64,000 nt of DNA, taken from assembly GCA_025766275.1 (NCBI GenBank), contig JAFKAC010000028.1:434001-498000 (forward strand), given 5' to 3'. A model generated the notes under the pieces. The model was given only the letters and a program-made list of their open reading frames with translations, was not told where the DNA came from and made no database searches. Numbering within the stretch: the first letter of the stretch is position 1; each line of letters begins with the position of its first letter. This stretch comes from Lactarius indigo. Taxonomy: Eukaryota > Basidiomycota > Agaricomycetes > Russulales > Russulaceae. The translations under genes and the position numbers were made by a program. Below, one piece after another: positions 47,171 to 60,471 of the stretch.

Positions 47171-47546
47171 TTCTTCGTTTTGGGTTCAGTGTGGCGCCGG
47201 GAGTGAATGGGACCGGCGCAAGGCATTGACGAATTTAATGTGAAGACCAACAGGTAGTAATGATAAAACAACTAAGTTGGCTGACTACACTGTCACTGGG
47301 CGAGAGAACGCTTCCATTTATGGGCGCGTTTGCTCTCGTCGCCTGGGCACCGGGTTTTACTTTTTCCTGTTCTTTAAAACCAATGGTATGTCCTGTACGC
47401 CAACTGACGTCGTAAAAATCGATGATAATTAAAAAGCAAGTACTAGTAGCAGTGCTCATCGATCATTGAAGCGGTTACATAACGTGGGATAAAACACGAA
47501 TCGGAAATCCAAGAGTAACTGTGTAGTCCACAAAGTACGATTCCAT
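47171..47546. repeat. Spacer duplicated at 55131-55520
   Basis: Nearly identical to the region between sedolisin copy 2 and NLR-F (for example TTCCATTTATGGGCGCGTTT). It places the junction of two tandem units; no gene is seen. Confidence 0.8.
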
Positions 47547-50500
47547 TCAAGTCGCACCATGCTCTATCAGTAATTGTACGACCTTATTCTTCTTATTCAA
47601 CTGCGCTCCTTGGAGTGGTGTAAAGCCATGATGGGCAACCGCGTTGACATTGGCCCCTCGTTCGATCAGTAGCAGCACGATCTCGAAGTGCCCCTGAGAT
47701 GAGGCGTAGTACAATGGGGTAAGACAACCCCGATTTGTCGTGTCGACGTGGGCACCGCGATCATCAAGCAACAACCGAGCGATGTCGAGGTGTCCGAAAT
47801 GAGATGACATGTGTAGCGGAGTGTGACCGCCCCTGTCACGACAATTCACGTCTGCGTTGCGGCGAATCAGAAGGCGTACGACACCCGATCTTCCTTTCGC
47901 CGATGCCACGTGCAAAGGGGTTCGTAGGTTTACGTTCTGAGTATTGACATTTGCCCCGCGATAGAAGAAAGATTCGACCTCTCTCCAGGATCCACGTGCT
48001 GATGCGGCGTGCAGTGTCATCTTGTCTTCATCTTCCAAAGACAGCTGATCGATGTCCGGTGGAGCGGAGCGCTCGGCAAGAAAGGCTGCGACTTCGACCT
48101 TTCCGTTGCGATAAGCCAAGAAGAAGGGTGGTTCATTGTTGCCGTCCCGCACATCGATATCCGCTCCCGACTCCAGTAGCAGCTCCACAACGTCTAGGTG
48201 TCCCCCTCGTGCCGCTGCGTGTAATGATGTCCGCCCCTCGCTATCTCTTGAGCCCACATTTGAGCCACACTTGACGAGGAAACGTGCGACCTGGAGCTTT
48301 CCATTACCCGATGCGTGATGTAATGGGGATCTTTGGGAGCCATTTTGCTTATTGACGTCTGCACCGCGCTCGACCAGCAATTCCGCAACCTCGAGATGTG
48401 CATGCGCTGATGCGATATGAAGCGGGGATGAAAGATCAGCACCCTCGGCATTTACATCCGCGCCAAATCTGATGAGGAAACGCGCGAACTCAAACTTTCC
48501 TCTTCCCAATGCGCAATGTAATGGTGCTTGCTGGGAGCTGGTTGGTTTATTGACGTCTGCGCCGCGCTCTACTAGCAACTCCGCAACCTCTATATGTCCA
48601 TTGGATAACGCACTATGAAGTGGAGACGAAAGATCAGCATCCTCGGCATTTACATTCGCTCCACGCTCGATGAGGATTCCAGCAACGTCGAGCTTCCCGA
48701 AGCCTGAGGCGGTGTGCAAGGGTGTTTTCTCTTTTGCATCGCGTGTGTTGACGTCTACTCCGGCTGAAAGCAAAACTTCCACGAGGTCGAGGACTCCTTG
48801 TCGCGACGCTTGGTGTAACGGGGTCTGGCCGTCCCGACCTTGGGACATAATATTTGCGTGATGCTCGATGAAGAAGCGGGCGACTTCGAATTTTCGGTGG
48901 CGCAATGCCAGGTGTAGCGGGGTATCTTTGCGCAGGTCCGTCTTATCCAAGACCGCACCGTGTTGGACTAGCAATCGAACTATGGCGAGGTATCCGCCGC
49001 GAGATGCCAGATGCAATGGTGTCTCGCGAGCATTGTCTCGAACATCAGCACCGTTAACAAGTAAGTCCCGGACGATATCGAGATGCCCATGCTCTGATGC
49101 CAATCTCAATGATATCGACATCTTGGATTTGCGGGATGCTATATCTGCGTCACTCTCGATTAAAATGCGCACGATTGCCGCGTGTCCACGTGTTGATGCC
49201 GTTGTCAATGCGGTGTGGCCTTTTCGGTCGGGGAAATCGGATGCGCCGCTGTCAAGCAACAATTTCACGACTCGCGAATGTCCGCCCCTTGATGCTACTT
49301 GCAATGGGGACTCAGTACCCTTCATGGTAGATACCTCTGCTCCGTGCTCTAGTAGTAGCCGGCAGACCTCCAGTTGACCGGCCAACGCCGAAAAATACAA
49401 CGGGGTGCAGACTAAGGTAAAGCCGCCCTCGCGCATGTACGCCTTGGCGTTGATATCTGCTTGATGCTCGAGTAATAGCCGCACCGCGTCAAGATCGCCG
49501 CCTAATGACGCGCTGTGCAATGGACTGAACTTGCTCATACCCGGGGCATTTATATCTGCGCCATGCCGAAGTAATGCACGAGCGACGTCAAACTCTCGGT
49601 TCGTGAACGCAGCATATAAGGGTGTCACATAGTGACCGCCGCGACCATTGACGTCCCCCGGGCAGGTAACTGCAAGATGTTCTACAACGTGGAGGAGACC
49701 ACAGAGTGAAGCGTAGTATAGTGGGGATCCCTCTGGTTGTTTTGGGCACGTCGTTGCCATTTGTCCTTCCGAAGGACGATCAAAATCGTATATCCAGACC
49801 CATGTCGTAAAGAATGGCCTTCCCCGGTCAAAGAGACGCTCCATGAGTTCCTGAATACTTGATGATGACACACCCTCGAATTTGGCATGATCGATCCAGT
49901 GCCGAGCCGCGTAGATAGCAAGAGGACGTTGTTCCACCATACTCTTGTCGAGCCGGCCACCAAGGCTGAGTAAGACGCGGAGGGAAGCGAGCGCAAGAAT
50001 GGTGTGGGCAGAACGTGGGAGGACATGATAGGGAGAGAGGTGTTGCGTCGCATTGGCAAGGCGGTCGGACGTCAGGTATTCCCTGACTGAAAAATGCGTA
50101 AATTGAACAACCGGCGAACCATCGATATTGATGACAGTGACTAGGCTTGAACAGGCCGACAATAGAGATTGTTGTGCACCCTCAGAACGCCAATCTATAT
50201 AGCCCTCTGAATCACGTTCAGTGTCAAATAGATCGGCAAGGACCTCTGCGAGCTCCGCAAGACGAAGTGGGCGGATTGAGACGCAGAGGCACTGAAAAAG
50301 GCAGTGGACGTGTTCTCGGCTGTCCTCGTGGATGCCTAGCAAGATTCGCTCATATGTTTCATCCAAGGTCTGAGGCAATTCATTCAGAGCGCGCGCGATC
50401 ATTCCTGGATTGCGGAGACGCAGCGCTTCCAGTTGGCAAAAGACCCACTGAAACCTATGACCAAATGAGAAAGAGTTAAGATCCGATGATGGCGATTACT

Positions 50501-52493
50501 TACATCCCATCAGCCTTCTCAGAGATCGTATCGATAACCAGTTTCTTATCCTCCGCTCTCCATTTCCGCATCTTGCGATCCGAATGGACAACGTAAGTGA
50601 CATAGTCAATTATATCCTGCTTTTGGCCGTCTTCGTCATGAAGAGAGACGGTATGAGATGCCAAAGGTTCGAGAGCTTCTAGGATATCGGCCTCGGGACG
50701 ACCGGTCACGCAGATGCGAAGATTCGGAAGATGCGACTTGGCGAGGTCTTCTATGAGCTCAAGAACACCATCGCGCGGAGGTGGTACCCCAGATGTGTTG
50801 GGACACTCGTCGAGAGCATCTATGATGAGATAAACCGCTGGTTGCTCAGGAAGCAATAACATGTCCTTTAGGCACATGACCAGCGCATTGTCATCGGGCG
50901 ACCGTGTTCCATTATCGCAGCCGGAATAAAGACGAGAGAGAATTTCGTAACAAGGGTCTGACCTAGCGCAGAGTTGCACGAGAAAGGACGAGAGTAAACC
51001 GCGGACGTCCTGCTTTGCCGTATTTCTGAAGTCAAAGTAGTAATACGCCGTCAAGCGCAATCCCGCGTCACGTAGGGTCATGGACTCCTCAATGATGGTG
51101 GAACTGGTTGACAAATTTCAATATGAATAGAGCTACGAGGTAAATGGGTGTGGCACACACCACAAGATGCTCTTCCCGGATCCCGCTATAGTGACGAACT
51201 GCGTCAGTTGTTGTGAAAGGAAAATGTTGAAATCCCTTACGTTTTCCGAAGATCAAGAGAAGACAACCGTTCGCGTTCCACTCCTTGAAGTTGCTGCCTC
51301 GGGTAAACCACACCGTAGACCCGTCACGAATATGTCTGCGTGCGATCACTTGATTTTCTGACGGGTCTGGCGGGGAAAGCCAAGTAATAGATCTCTTATG
51401 CAAATGGTCACCTGTGAGGTAAATTCACCCTTCTGATCCATAGATGGTGGATAATAGAACACACGATTCATTTTATTTATCCCGTTTACGACCTCTTGCA
51501 TGGTAACTAGCGTTCGACACTAAGCGTGGGATATGATTTGTAAGCAATCCCTTAACGTACCAAGAGTTGTCCGGATCGCAATGATCGACGCCTCCCTACC
51601 TAGACGGACTTGTTCAGAAGTTCAAAACCAACAAAGGGGCTTCGCTCACCATCCATTACCTCTTTCGTATTTTTCATAAGACCGTGGAAAACCTCCAAGA
51701 TGTGCGCATCCGTCAAGTGGGCCTCGTCCTTGGTGAGCCGGTCCAATCTACGCAGTATACTTTCGATCTCGCTGTCCCCCAACAACTTCTTTGCGAATTG
51801 CTCTGGATTTAGTTCAGAACAAGAACATATACACATAGTAATGAAGTGCTTACTAAATCGCCCTTGCTTAATTTGTTTCTTCGCTTGGGTAAGGATAGAA
51901 AGCAATTCGATCATTATCTTCACGATTATCTCGGTCATCAAGGGGCTTAAGTCGATCTTGGTATAGATTTCGAGGCGCTTGAGGAAGTTTCCGATGCACT
52001 CAAAGAGTTCAAGGAGAGCATCATAGCTCGTGCTGACTCCTTCAGCCGCCTGATGTGATCATGTGATCAGATATCAGTGGGATATGTGCACCAATACAAA
52101 ACGAAGGAAAACACGCACGGTAAAGAGGGCATTTATGCCGACGAAGACCAGCTTTGCAGGTTGGAACGGAATCTGGTGGAGAAAGAGTTATAAAAAAAAA
52201 AAAGGAGAATGTGAAGATCGCTTGAGGTTCACCAGACTCGTCGCCTCGCCGAGAATTCCAGAGAAGGCGTGAACGATTTGCACAACCGGGTTGAGACAAT
52301 CGATGAAATTCCGACCCTTGTCTCTATATTTCTTGAACTCATCCCTATTCCTTTCGAGTAGCTGAAGGATAGCAACGGGAGAGTCACAGCCCTTTATCTC
52401 TTCAGCGAACGGATTGTCCTTGAGATCTATCTTCATCTGTTCGGTGTACTTCTCCAATTCATCGCAAATCAACTGAATGTTAGAGTAAGACAT
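47547..52493 (-). CDS. NLR-E: Goodbye-NACHT-ankyrin STAND protein
   Basis: 1482 aa from complement(47547..50454, 50504..51103, 51161..51185, 51241..51411, 51465..51506, 51561..51599, 51650..51802, 51854..52049, 52119..52172, 52233..52493). It starts MSYSNIQLICDELEKYTEQ. P-loop PGSGKSIL (K310) is on the 25-nt exon; Walker B is VYLIIDALDEC. VTGRPEADI replaces the VTSRPE of the others. About 22 ankyrin repeats, more than F because two repeats were duplicated (48253-48647). The hinge after repeat 17 reads PPDIDQLSLEDED. Its pair is NLR-F: both end VVQLLIEHGAT and share flanks. No frame break seen. Confidence 0.92.
48253..48647 (-). repeat. 198-bp tandem duplication of two ankyrin repeats in NLR-E
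   Basis: Two adjacent blocks offset by exactly 198 nt (66 codons) each encode a DLSSPLH..., ELLVERGADVNK repeat followed by a second repeat. NLR-F has a single such block. Confidence 0.85.
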
Positions 52494-53133
52494 TGTTGAC
52501 AACGAGTTGGTAATAGTCGAGTTCAGTGAGGACGGCCACTAGTTGCAATCAATCACAGCGTGTACTGTACTTCGTTCGTCAGGCGGACAACCAAACCTTA
52601 GGTCACGATTGGCACTGCACGATAGGCGCCGGTCGCGTGATGGCACGGATGACACCGTCACTAACGACTTCACTTAGCTAGGAATACTGTACAGTACTCT
52701 TAACGGCTCAGTGTGTGTCGCCGGTGTCACGGTTAATTCACAGCAAGATTCACAGATGATCTGTGGAACTGCTAGGCCGAGGTGGTCGCGTGTTGAGCGC
52801 CACACTGCCAGTGACACTGACGGTCTTCCCGTTCCCGGCAACTCCCACGCCTTGGTCACGGTGCTTGTCCAACACCGACTCTTGCAAGCGGGCAATCCTG
52901 TCATCGCCGCTGCAAGGACAGTGATACACAAAGCTCGAGTCCACTAAAAATCAATACCAGGAGGGAACAAATGCGCTTTCCAACAAAAAAAAAACCCCAT
53001 ATTTTTGTACATGTCACCACACGGAGATGTCACAAGAGGGAAAAAATTGTTTTTTAAGTAGGAAACGATAAGATAGGCGTACTCCCTCCAAGTACAACAT
53101 CATACAAGGCTCAACTACGACTCGGACCCCCAC
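52494..53133. other. NLR-E upstream region
   Basis: Shares short blocks with the NLR-F upstream region (for example GGCCAC near 52533 and 60199). A minus-strand open frame near 52750-52944 (ESVLDKHRDQGVGV) looks protein-like but could not be tied to a gene. Confidence 0.45.
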
Positions 53134-53525
53134 TTAGTCGTCCTTCTTCCTCGTGTCCCTCGGCGGTGGCGGAGCCGCAAACCCACTCAACGGCGAGCGC
53201 GGCGTGGGCGGGAAGTGACCAAAGGCAGGTGTGCCAAGTCCAAGCGTACCAAGTCCCAGCGCTGGTGAGCTCAGCGTAGCCGCTGTTGCTGGCATGCGCA
53301 ACCCACTGCCACTAATACCGCCTGGCGGTCAGGTCCAAATAGGCCGGGGGAGAGTCCGAGCCCGGACGGCGTGCCGGGGTAGCTGCTGGATAGCGTGCGG
53401 CCAAAGAGCGGCGGCTACACCGTGGCAGGCGAGTAGGGGGAGTACGGGAGCATCGGCGAGCTGGCATAGCTCGACACCTCGCTGTTGGTCGAGCTGTAGT
53501 CGCCCTTGAGTTCAATACCGTAATC
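53134..53525 (-). pseudogene. ERV41/ERGIC tail fragment
   Basis: Matches only the Pro/Ser/Gly-rich C-terminal tail of an ERGIC-type protein: SSYASSPMLPYSPYSPATV, an in-frame stop, PPLFGRTLSSSYPGTPSGLG, and after frame breaks APPPPRDTRKKDD with a true stop. The final KKDD is a KKXX-type ER retrieval signal. The membrane and lumenal parts are missing. A longer copy lies at 61985-63182. Confidence 0.75.
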
Positions 53526-53579
53526 GCATGACGAGATGGTGGAGTCACTTGTCACCAGAGACAAGCTCACCACGCCGAG

Positions 53580-53870
53580 ATTATCCTCCACGCTTTGTTC
53601 CTAAGTGAGAACTTGTCAGGCGCATAAACGATTGTTGCCATGGGGGTGGCAGGACTGGATATTTTGACATGACGTCTCGATTGTTGCACACGGATCAGCC
53701 AGCGCCCTATGCATATGGATGAGCGACGACCCAGGACGGATAGGTGTCTGATTGTGTGTCTGTTAAACAAGGCTTTCCGGTGCGGGTTGCTCACCGGAAA
53801 GTAAAAAGTGGGGGGACCAGTTTCTCGCTTTTTGTTTTACGTTTCTTGTCAAGTTTATTGTATTCCTGTT
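53580..53870. repeat. Intergenic block duplicated from 44840-45060
   Basis: Aligns in the same orientation with the region upstream of NLR-D, with indels; marks the tandem unit containing sedolisin relic plus NLR. Confidence 0.75.
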
Positions 53871-54229
53871 TGTTTTCTATTTTTACAAGTAAGTAAATGA
53901 AAATGACTCGTAATTCCCCAATCCCCTCCTGCCGTTATGGAGCGTATGAGCAGAGTAATGTAGGCGCGCCAAACGAGGTAGGTTGCGCTTTGGCAGTTTG
54001 CGAAGGGCATACAAATTTACCTCCTAGTAATATCGAATCACTGGTAATGCATGCACCACCACTTCCCAAGCGCAAAATCGATCTCACTCTACCAATTAGA
54101 TCAGGACGCATGTTCAAATCACTAGTGTAGTCCCTCCCCTTCGCGCACAAATGAAGCGGTCAGAGCGGACCGGACCGTGAGATGAGCGCGTGATAAACTC
54201 GGCGAAATAAGCCTGAATACTGAGTAATT

Positions 54230-55130
54230 CTGGGCTACCCTCTCTCCGGAGCTACGATCGACCTCTACATGGCGTTCAAGTCCAACGTGAGGGCGCCTTG
54301 GTCGATGTTGCAGATATAAGATACACTTATCCAAGGAGCGGGTCGTTGAGATGGTCACGCCGCGCTGAGACACCCTTGACCTCGTCAATTCATGGTTTAA
54401 GCAGCACAGAGCCCCATCTTCAGTGGTCTCAATGACTCATGGCGGCAGCTGGCTGGCGGTCAGCGACGTGCTGGTGTCCCAAGCCAACGACCGGCACACC
54501 TTACCAGTTCTACCAGCGAACTCGCCGTTCTCTACACGATTAGATACGGGCTCCCAGCGGAACTGCACGCGCACGTGAAGATTGTCGCCCCGACAACGTA
54601 CTTAGGCTCGCCACGCATCCCGTCAAACATCAATAGAGTGCCCAAGCGGAGGAGCAGTGGTACTTTCGAGTCGCGACATGAACGTCACGCCATCGTACCT
54701 ACCTTTTTTGTACAAGAAAATGAGCTGCGTTCTCACCGCACAGGGCCTGAATAGGCTCGGCATTGAGGGCTTCCTCGGGCAGTACCCGAGCTCGGATGAC
54801 CTGCGGCTATTTATGGATAAATTTCCGACAGGGCCGCGGTGACCTTCAACGTCGTCAGGGTCAGTGGAGGTGGGTACGATCCAGGAAATCCCGGCTCGGA
54901 GGCGAACGACAACGCTCAGTACGTGTTGGCCATAGCGTACCCAACTCCGTTCGTCTTCCACAGCCCGAACACGTCAAACCGTAATCCATACCTTAACTGG
55001 CACAACTACTTGCTGGCCCAGAGGGGGCGTCCTGCAGACGATCTTCGCATTGTACAGCACCCCCGAGTATGACATCTTGCCGGAATTAGCGGAAAGCGTG
55101 TGTGACCTGGCTTCGAGACTCACTGCCTAG
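54230..55130 (+). pseudogene. Sedolisin (S53) relic, copy 2
   Basis: Same blocks as copy 1: LAVLYTIRYGLPAELHAH, KIVAPTTYLGSPRIPS, GLNRLGIEGFLGQYPSSDD, SGGGYDPGNPGSEAN. It keeps the Gln codon that is TAG in copy 1, but has a frameshift after MDKFPTG and another near 55030. The different lesions show the copies decayed separately after duplication, or the parent was already damaged. Confidence 0.85.
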
Positions 55131-55520
55131 CTCTCCATTTTGGGTTCAGTGAGGCGCCTGGAGGGAAGGGGACCGATGCATGGCATTGTCGAAGCTACTG
55201 TGAAGACCAATAGGTAGTGATGATAAAACAGCTAAGTTGGCGGACTGCACTGTCCCTGGGCAAGAAAACGCTTCCATTTATGGGCGCGTTTGCTCTTATC
55301 CTCTGGGCACCGGGTTTTACTTTTCCCTGTCCTTTAAAACCAATTTTATGTCCTGAACGCCGACTGACGTCGCAAGGGTCGATGATAATTAAACAGCAAG
55401 TACTGTACTAGTAACTTCGTATCGGTGCTCATTGATCATCGGTTACATAGCGCGTGTCAGGGATAAAGGATGATTTGGAAATCCAAGAGTAAATGTGTAG
55501 TCCAGAAAGTACGATTCTGT
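55131..55520. repeat. Spacer duplicated at 47171-47546
   Basis: Near-identical partner of the spacer next to NLR-E; no gene is seen. Confidence 0.8.
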
Positions 55521-58500
55521 TCAAGTAGCACCATGCTCTATCAGTAATTGCACGACCTTATTCCTCTTATTCAACCGCGCTCCTTGGAGTGGTGTAAAGC
55601 CATGACGGGCAACCGCGTTGACATTGGCCCCTCGTTCGATCAGCAGCTGCACGACCTCGAAGTGTCCCTGAGACGACGCGTTGTGTAATGCAGTGAGGCG
55701 ATTCTGACAAGTTGTGTCGATGTCGGCACCATGATCAAGTAACAACCGAGCGACGTCGAGGTGTTCGGACTGAGATGACAGGTCTAGAGGAGTGTGACCT
55801 TGATCGTCACGACAATTCACGTCTTCCCCCTGATCAATCAGAAGGCGTACAGCCTCCAATCTTCCTTTTTCTGATGCTACGTGCAATGGGGTTTTGCGGT
55901 TCCCGTTCCAAGGATTGACAGGTTCGGGCGGGCCAAAGCGCTTGGCCAGAGGTATCGTGATCTCGTCCTCCCAGAAGCCGGGCGCCAAGTCGAAGGGTGA
56001 TCTGTTTCGGCTATCCCGCACATTGATATCTGCCCCCATCTCCAGCAACATCTCCACAATATCTAGGTAACCCCCTTTTGCCGCTTCGTGTAAAGATGTC
56101 CGCCCGTCCCGATCTCTTGAGGCCAAATTTGAGCCACACTTGATGAGGAAACGCGCGACCTCGAGCTTTCCGTTATCCAAGGCGCAATGTAATGGGGTGC
56201 GTTGAAAGTAGTTTTGTTTGTTAACATCTGCGCCTTGCTCAACAAGCAACTCGGCAACCCCGAGGTGTCCGTTGGTTGATACGGCATGAAGCGGAGACGA
56301 AAGATTAGTATCCAAGACATTCACGTCCGCTCCACGCTCAATGAGGAAACCGGCAGCCTCGAGCTCCCCACGGTCCGATGCGAGATACAACGGAGTCTCC
56401 CGGTTTGCATTCCGCACATTGACGTCGACGCCGCCTTCAAGTAGCATTTCCATGAGATCGAGAGCTCCATGTCGTGATGCATGGTGCAGCGGAGTCTGGC
56501 CGTACCGATCTTTGGACGTGAGATTGGCATGGTGCTCGATTAAGAAGCGCGCGACGTCGAAGTTCTTTTTGCACAAAGCCAGGTGTAGCGGCGTTTTTTG
56601 GTCACGGTTCGTCTTTTCCAGGGATGCACCGTGTTGGATTAGCAATTGAACAACGCAGAGGTACCCCGCGTCTGATGCCCGATGCAATGGAGAGTCAGAC
56701 CATCCTTCCGGTCCATTTGGGTCAGCACCTTTATCAAGTAAGACTTGAACGACATTCAGATTGCCCCCCGTCGATGCCAGGTCCAATGAAGTCGATACCT
56801 TGGATTTGCGGGATGTTACATTCGTATCGTTTTCGATTAAAACGCGCACAACCTCCGCGTGTCCGCATGCTGATGCTGTCATCAATGCAGTTTGGTTTTT
56901 GCGATCGGGGAAATCGGATACACCGCTGTCAAGCAACAATTTCATGACATCAGAATGCCCGCCTCGTGATGCCGCTTGCAACGGTGACTCGGTGCCTTGT
57001 TTTTGGGCATCTATGTCTGCTCCGTGCTCCAGTAGTAGCCGACAGACCTCCAGTTGACCAGCCAATGCCGAAAAATACAACGGCGTGAAGGCCAAGGTGA
57101 ATACGCCCTCCTTCTCGTACTTCTTAACGTTAATGTCTGCTCGATGCTCGAGTAATATTCGCACCGCGTCAAGATCACCACCTAATGAAGCGCTGTGCAA
57201 TGGACTGAACCCCTTCATACCTGGGGCATTTATATCCGCGCCGTGCCGAAGTAATGCACGAACAGCCCCGAACTCTCGGTTGGCAAGCGCAGCGTATAAT
57301 GGTGTCACGTAGTGACCGCCCCAAGAATTAACATCCCCTGGGCGGGTGACTGCGAGGTGTTCTACAATGCGGGGTAAACCACAGAGCGAAGCGTAGTATA
57401 ATGGGGATGCCCTTGGTTGATTTGGGCACGTCGTTGCCATTTGTTCTTCCCAAGGACGATCAAAGTCGTATATCCAGATCCATGCCGCAAAGTGTGGCGC
57501 GTCCTGGTCAAAGAGACGCTTCACGAGATCCTGGATACCCGGTGACTCCGGCGGTGACTCGCTCTCGAATTTGGCATGGTCGATCCAGTGCCGAGCCGCG
57601 TAGATAGCAAGTGGTTGTTTTTCTACGCCACTCTTGTCGACTCGACCATCAAGGCCAAGTAAGATGTTGAGGGAGAGCCGCGCAAGAGTGATGTGTGCGG
57701 ATTGAGGGAGGATACGATAGCGAGAGAGACGCGTGCCCGCATTGGCAAGGCGGTCGGACGTCAGAAATTCCCTGACCGTGAAATGCGTAAATTGAACGAC
57801 CGGGGAACCATCGACGTTGACGACGGTGATTAGACTGGAACAGGCCGATATCAAAGCTTTCTGAGCATCTCCAGAGCGCCAATCTATGTGGTCCTCTGGA
57901 TCACTTCCCGTGTCCAATAGAATGGAAAGGACATCTGCGAGCTCCGCAAGACGAAGTGGGCGGACGGAAACGCAGAGGCACTGAAAAAGGCAGCGGGCGT
58001 ATTCTTGGCTGTCCTCATCGATGCCTAGTAAGATCCGCTCATATGTGTCATCCAAGGTCCGAGGCAATTCCTTCAAGGCCCGCGCAATCGTCCCTGGAAT
58101 GCGCCGACGCAAAGCTTCCAGTTGGCAAAAAACCCACTGAAACCTATAATCAATTGAGAAGACGTTGAGGTCCGGTAATAATGATTACTTACATCCCGTC
58201 AGCCCTCATGGAGATGGTATCAATGACCAGTTTCTTATCCTCTGCACTCCATTTTTGCGACTGAACGACAGTGGTGACGTACTCAATAATATCCTGCTTT
58301 TGACCATCTTCGTCGTGAAGAGAAACCGTATGAGATGCCAAAGGCGCAAGGGTATCCAGGATATCAGCCTCGGGACGACTGGTCATACAGACGCGAAGAT
58401 TGGAAACGGGTAACTTGACAATTTCATTTATGAGTTCGAGGACACGTTCGCGTGGAGACACTACTCCGGAGGTGTTGGGACACTCATCGAGGGCATCTAT

Positions 58501-60170
58501 GATGAGATAAATCGCCGGCTGCTCGGGGAGCTGTAGCATGTCCTTTAAGCATTGGACAAGAGCTTTATCATCGGGCAACCGCGATCCATTGTCGTAGCTG
58601 AAATAAAGGCGAGAAAGAATCCGGTAGCAAGAGTCTGACTTGGCGCAGAGTTGTACAAGGAGGGATGATAATAGACCACGGATGTCCTGCTTTGTCGTAT
58701 TTCTGAAGTCAAAGTAGTAATAGGCCGTCAAGCGCAATCCTGCGTCACGTAGGGCCATTGACTCTTCAATGATGGTGGAACTGTTGTCAAATGTCAATAT
58801 GAATGTAGCTAGATGAGGTAAACGGATGTGGCACGCACCACAAAATGCTCTTCCCCGATCCCGCTACAGCGACAGGCTGCGGTCAGTCGCTAGAAACGAA
58901 ATGAAGATTTTGGGATCGCGTACGATTACCGAGAATCCACAGAAGACAACCCTTCGCATTCCACTCCTTGAAGGTGCTGCCTCGGGTAAACCACACCGCC
59001 GATCCATCGCGAATATCTCTGCGTGCAATCACTTGATTTTCCGACGGGTCTGGGGGAGAAAGCCAACTTCTAGAGTTCTCGTGCAAACGATCACCTGTGA
59101 GGGGAGTTCACCGTTTGGAGCCACTTAAGGTAGATGAGAAAACATACGGCTAAATTTGTTTATTTCGTTTACTACATCCTGCATGACAACTGGGACATGT
59201 TCATGAGCGCAAGATACGGTACGCCCGGGCCGCATAGTCTGGACGTACCGAGAGCCTTTCGAATTTCACTGGTTGACGCCTCGCCGCCTACAGACGATAG
59301 TCTGATCATGGGTTCGGAACCAACCAATGGGCTTCACTCACCATCCATGACCACTTTCATATTGTTCATAAGACCGTGGACAACCTCCAAGATGTGCGCA
59401 TCCGTCATCCGGGCCTCGTCCTGCGTGAGCCGGTCTAATCTACGCAGTATACTTTCGATCTCGCTGTCCCCCAACAACTTCTTTGCGAATTGCTCTGGAT
59501 TTAGTTCAGAACAAGAGCCTATACACACGGTAAGGAAGTACTTACTAAATCTCCCTTGCTTAATTTGTTTCTTTGCCTGGGTAAGGATGGAAAGCAATTC
59601 GATCATTATCTTCACGATTATCTCGGTCATCAAAGGACTCAAGTCGATCTTGGTATAGATTTCGAGGCGCTTGAGGAAGTTTCCGATGCACTCAAAGAGT
59701 TCAAGGAGAGCATCATAGCTCGCGCTGACTCCTTCAGCCGCCTGATATGATTGAGTATCAGAGGGAAATGGTTGGCCGATTAAAAATGGATGATAAAACG
59801 CACAGCGAAGAGGACGTTGATGCCGACGAATATCAATTTTGCAGGTTGGAACGGGACCTGGTTGGGAAAGAGTAAAATGAGAACGTGACGATCGTCGCTC
59901 GCGGCTCACCAGACTAGTTGCCTCGCCAAAAAATCCAGAGAAGGCGTGAACGAATTGCACAACAGGGTTGAGGCAATCTATGAATTTCCGATTCTTGTCT
60001 CGGTACTCCTTGAAGTCGCTCCTATTCCTTTCGAGTAGTTCAAGGACGGCACTTGAAGAGTCACAGCCCTTGATCTCTTCGGCGAACGGATTATCTTTTA
60101 GATTTATCATCATTTTGTCAGCGTAATTATCCAATACGTCGCGAATCAACTGAAAGTTCGGAGAAGACAT
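55521..60170 (-). CDS. NLR-F: Goodbye-NACHT-ankyrin STAND protein
   Basis: 1383 aa from complement(55521..58143, 58193..58780, 58839..58863, 58924..59094, 59148..59189, 59249..59287, 59342..59494, 59546..59741, 59804..59857, 59910..60170). It starts MSSPNFQLIRDVLDNYADK. P-loop PGSGKSIL (K310) on the 25-nt exon; Walker B IYLIIDALDEC. Exon 9 is 12 nt shorter than in the five paralogs: four residues are missing from the SDRKMRKW segment, where the others read VVxSDRKMRxW. VTSRPE reads MTSRPE. About 19 ankyrin repeats; the hinge is short and not acidic (GPPEPVNPWN). Its pair is NLR-E. Confidence 0.92.
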
Positions 60171-60471
60171 TGTGGGGTAGTGAAATTTAATGAGGATGGC
60201 CACCTGTTGCCAGTGCAAGCGTCAGACTCGCAGCGTGGACGGTGTTGACAGTCCCGGCCTGGAAGGTCGCCGGTCGCCGGTCCGTCACGCGTCACGATTG
60301 GCGCCGGTCGCAAATTTATTTTCAGTCACCAAAGGTTTCACCTAGCTAGGAATACCCCGATGAGCTGAACGGTTTAGTGCTCTGCATGTCCCATTAACGA
60401 GTGAACTGCCAAGTGAATTGCGAACCCGAGGCCCGGGGGCCGCGCGCGAGTGAACATTGGCATATGACTTA
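60171..60471. other. NLR-F upstream region
   Basis: Likely promoter; no clear core element or gene is seen. Confidence 0.4.
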
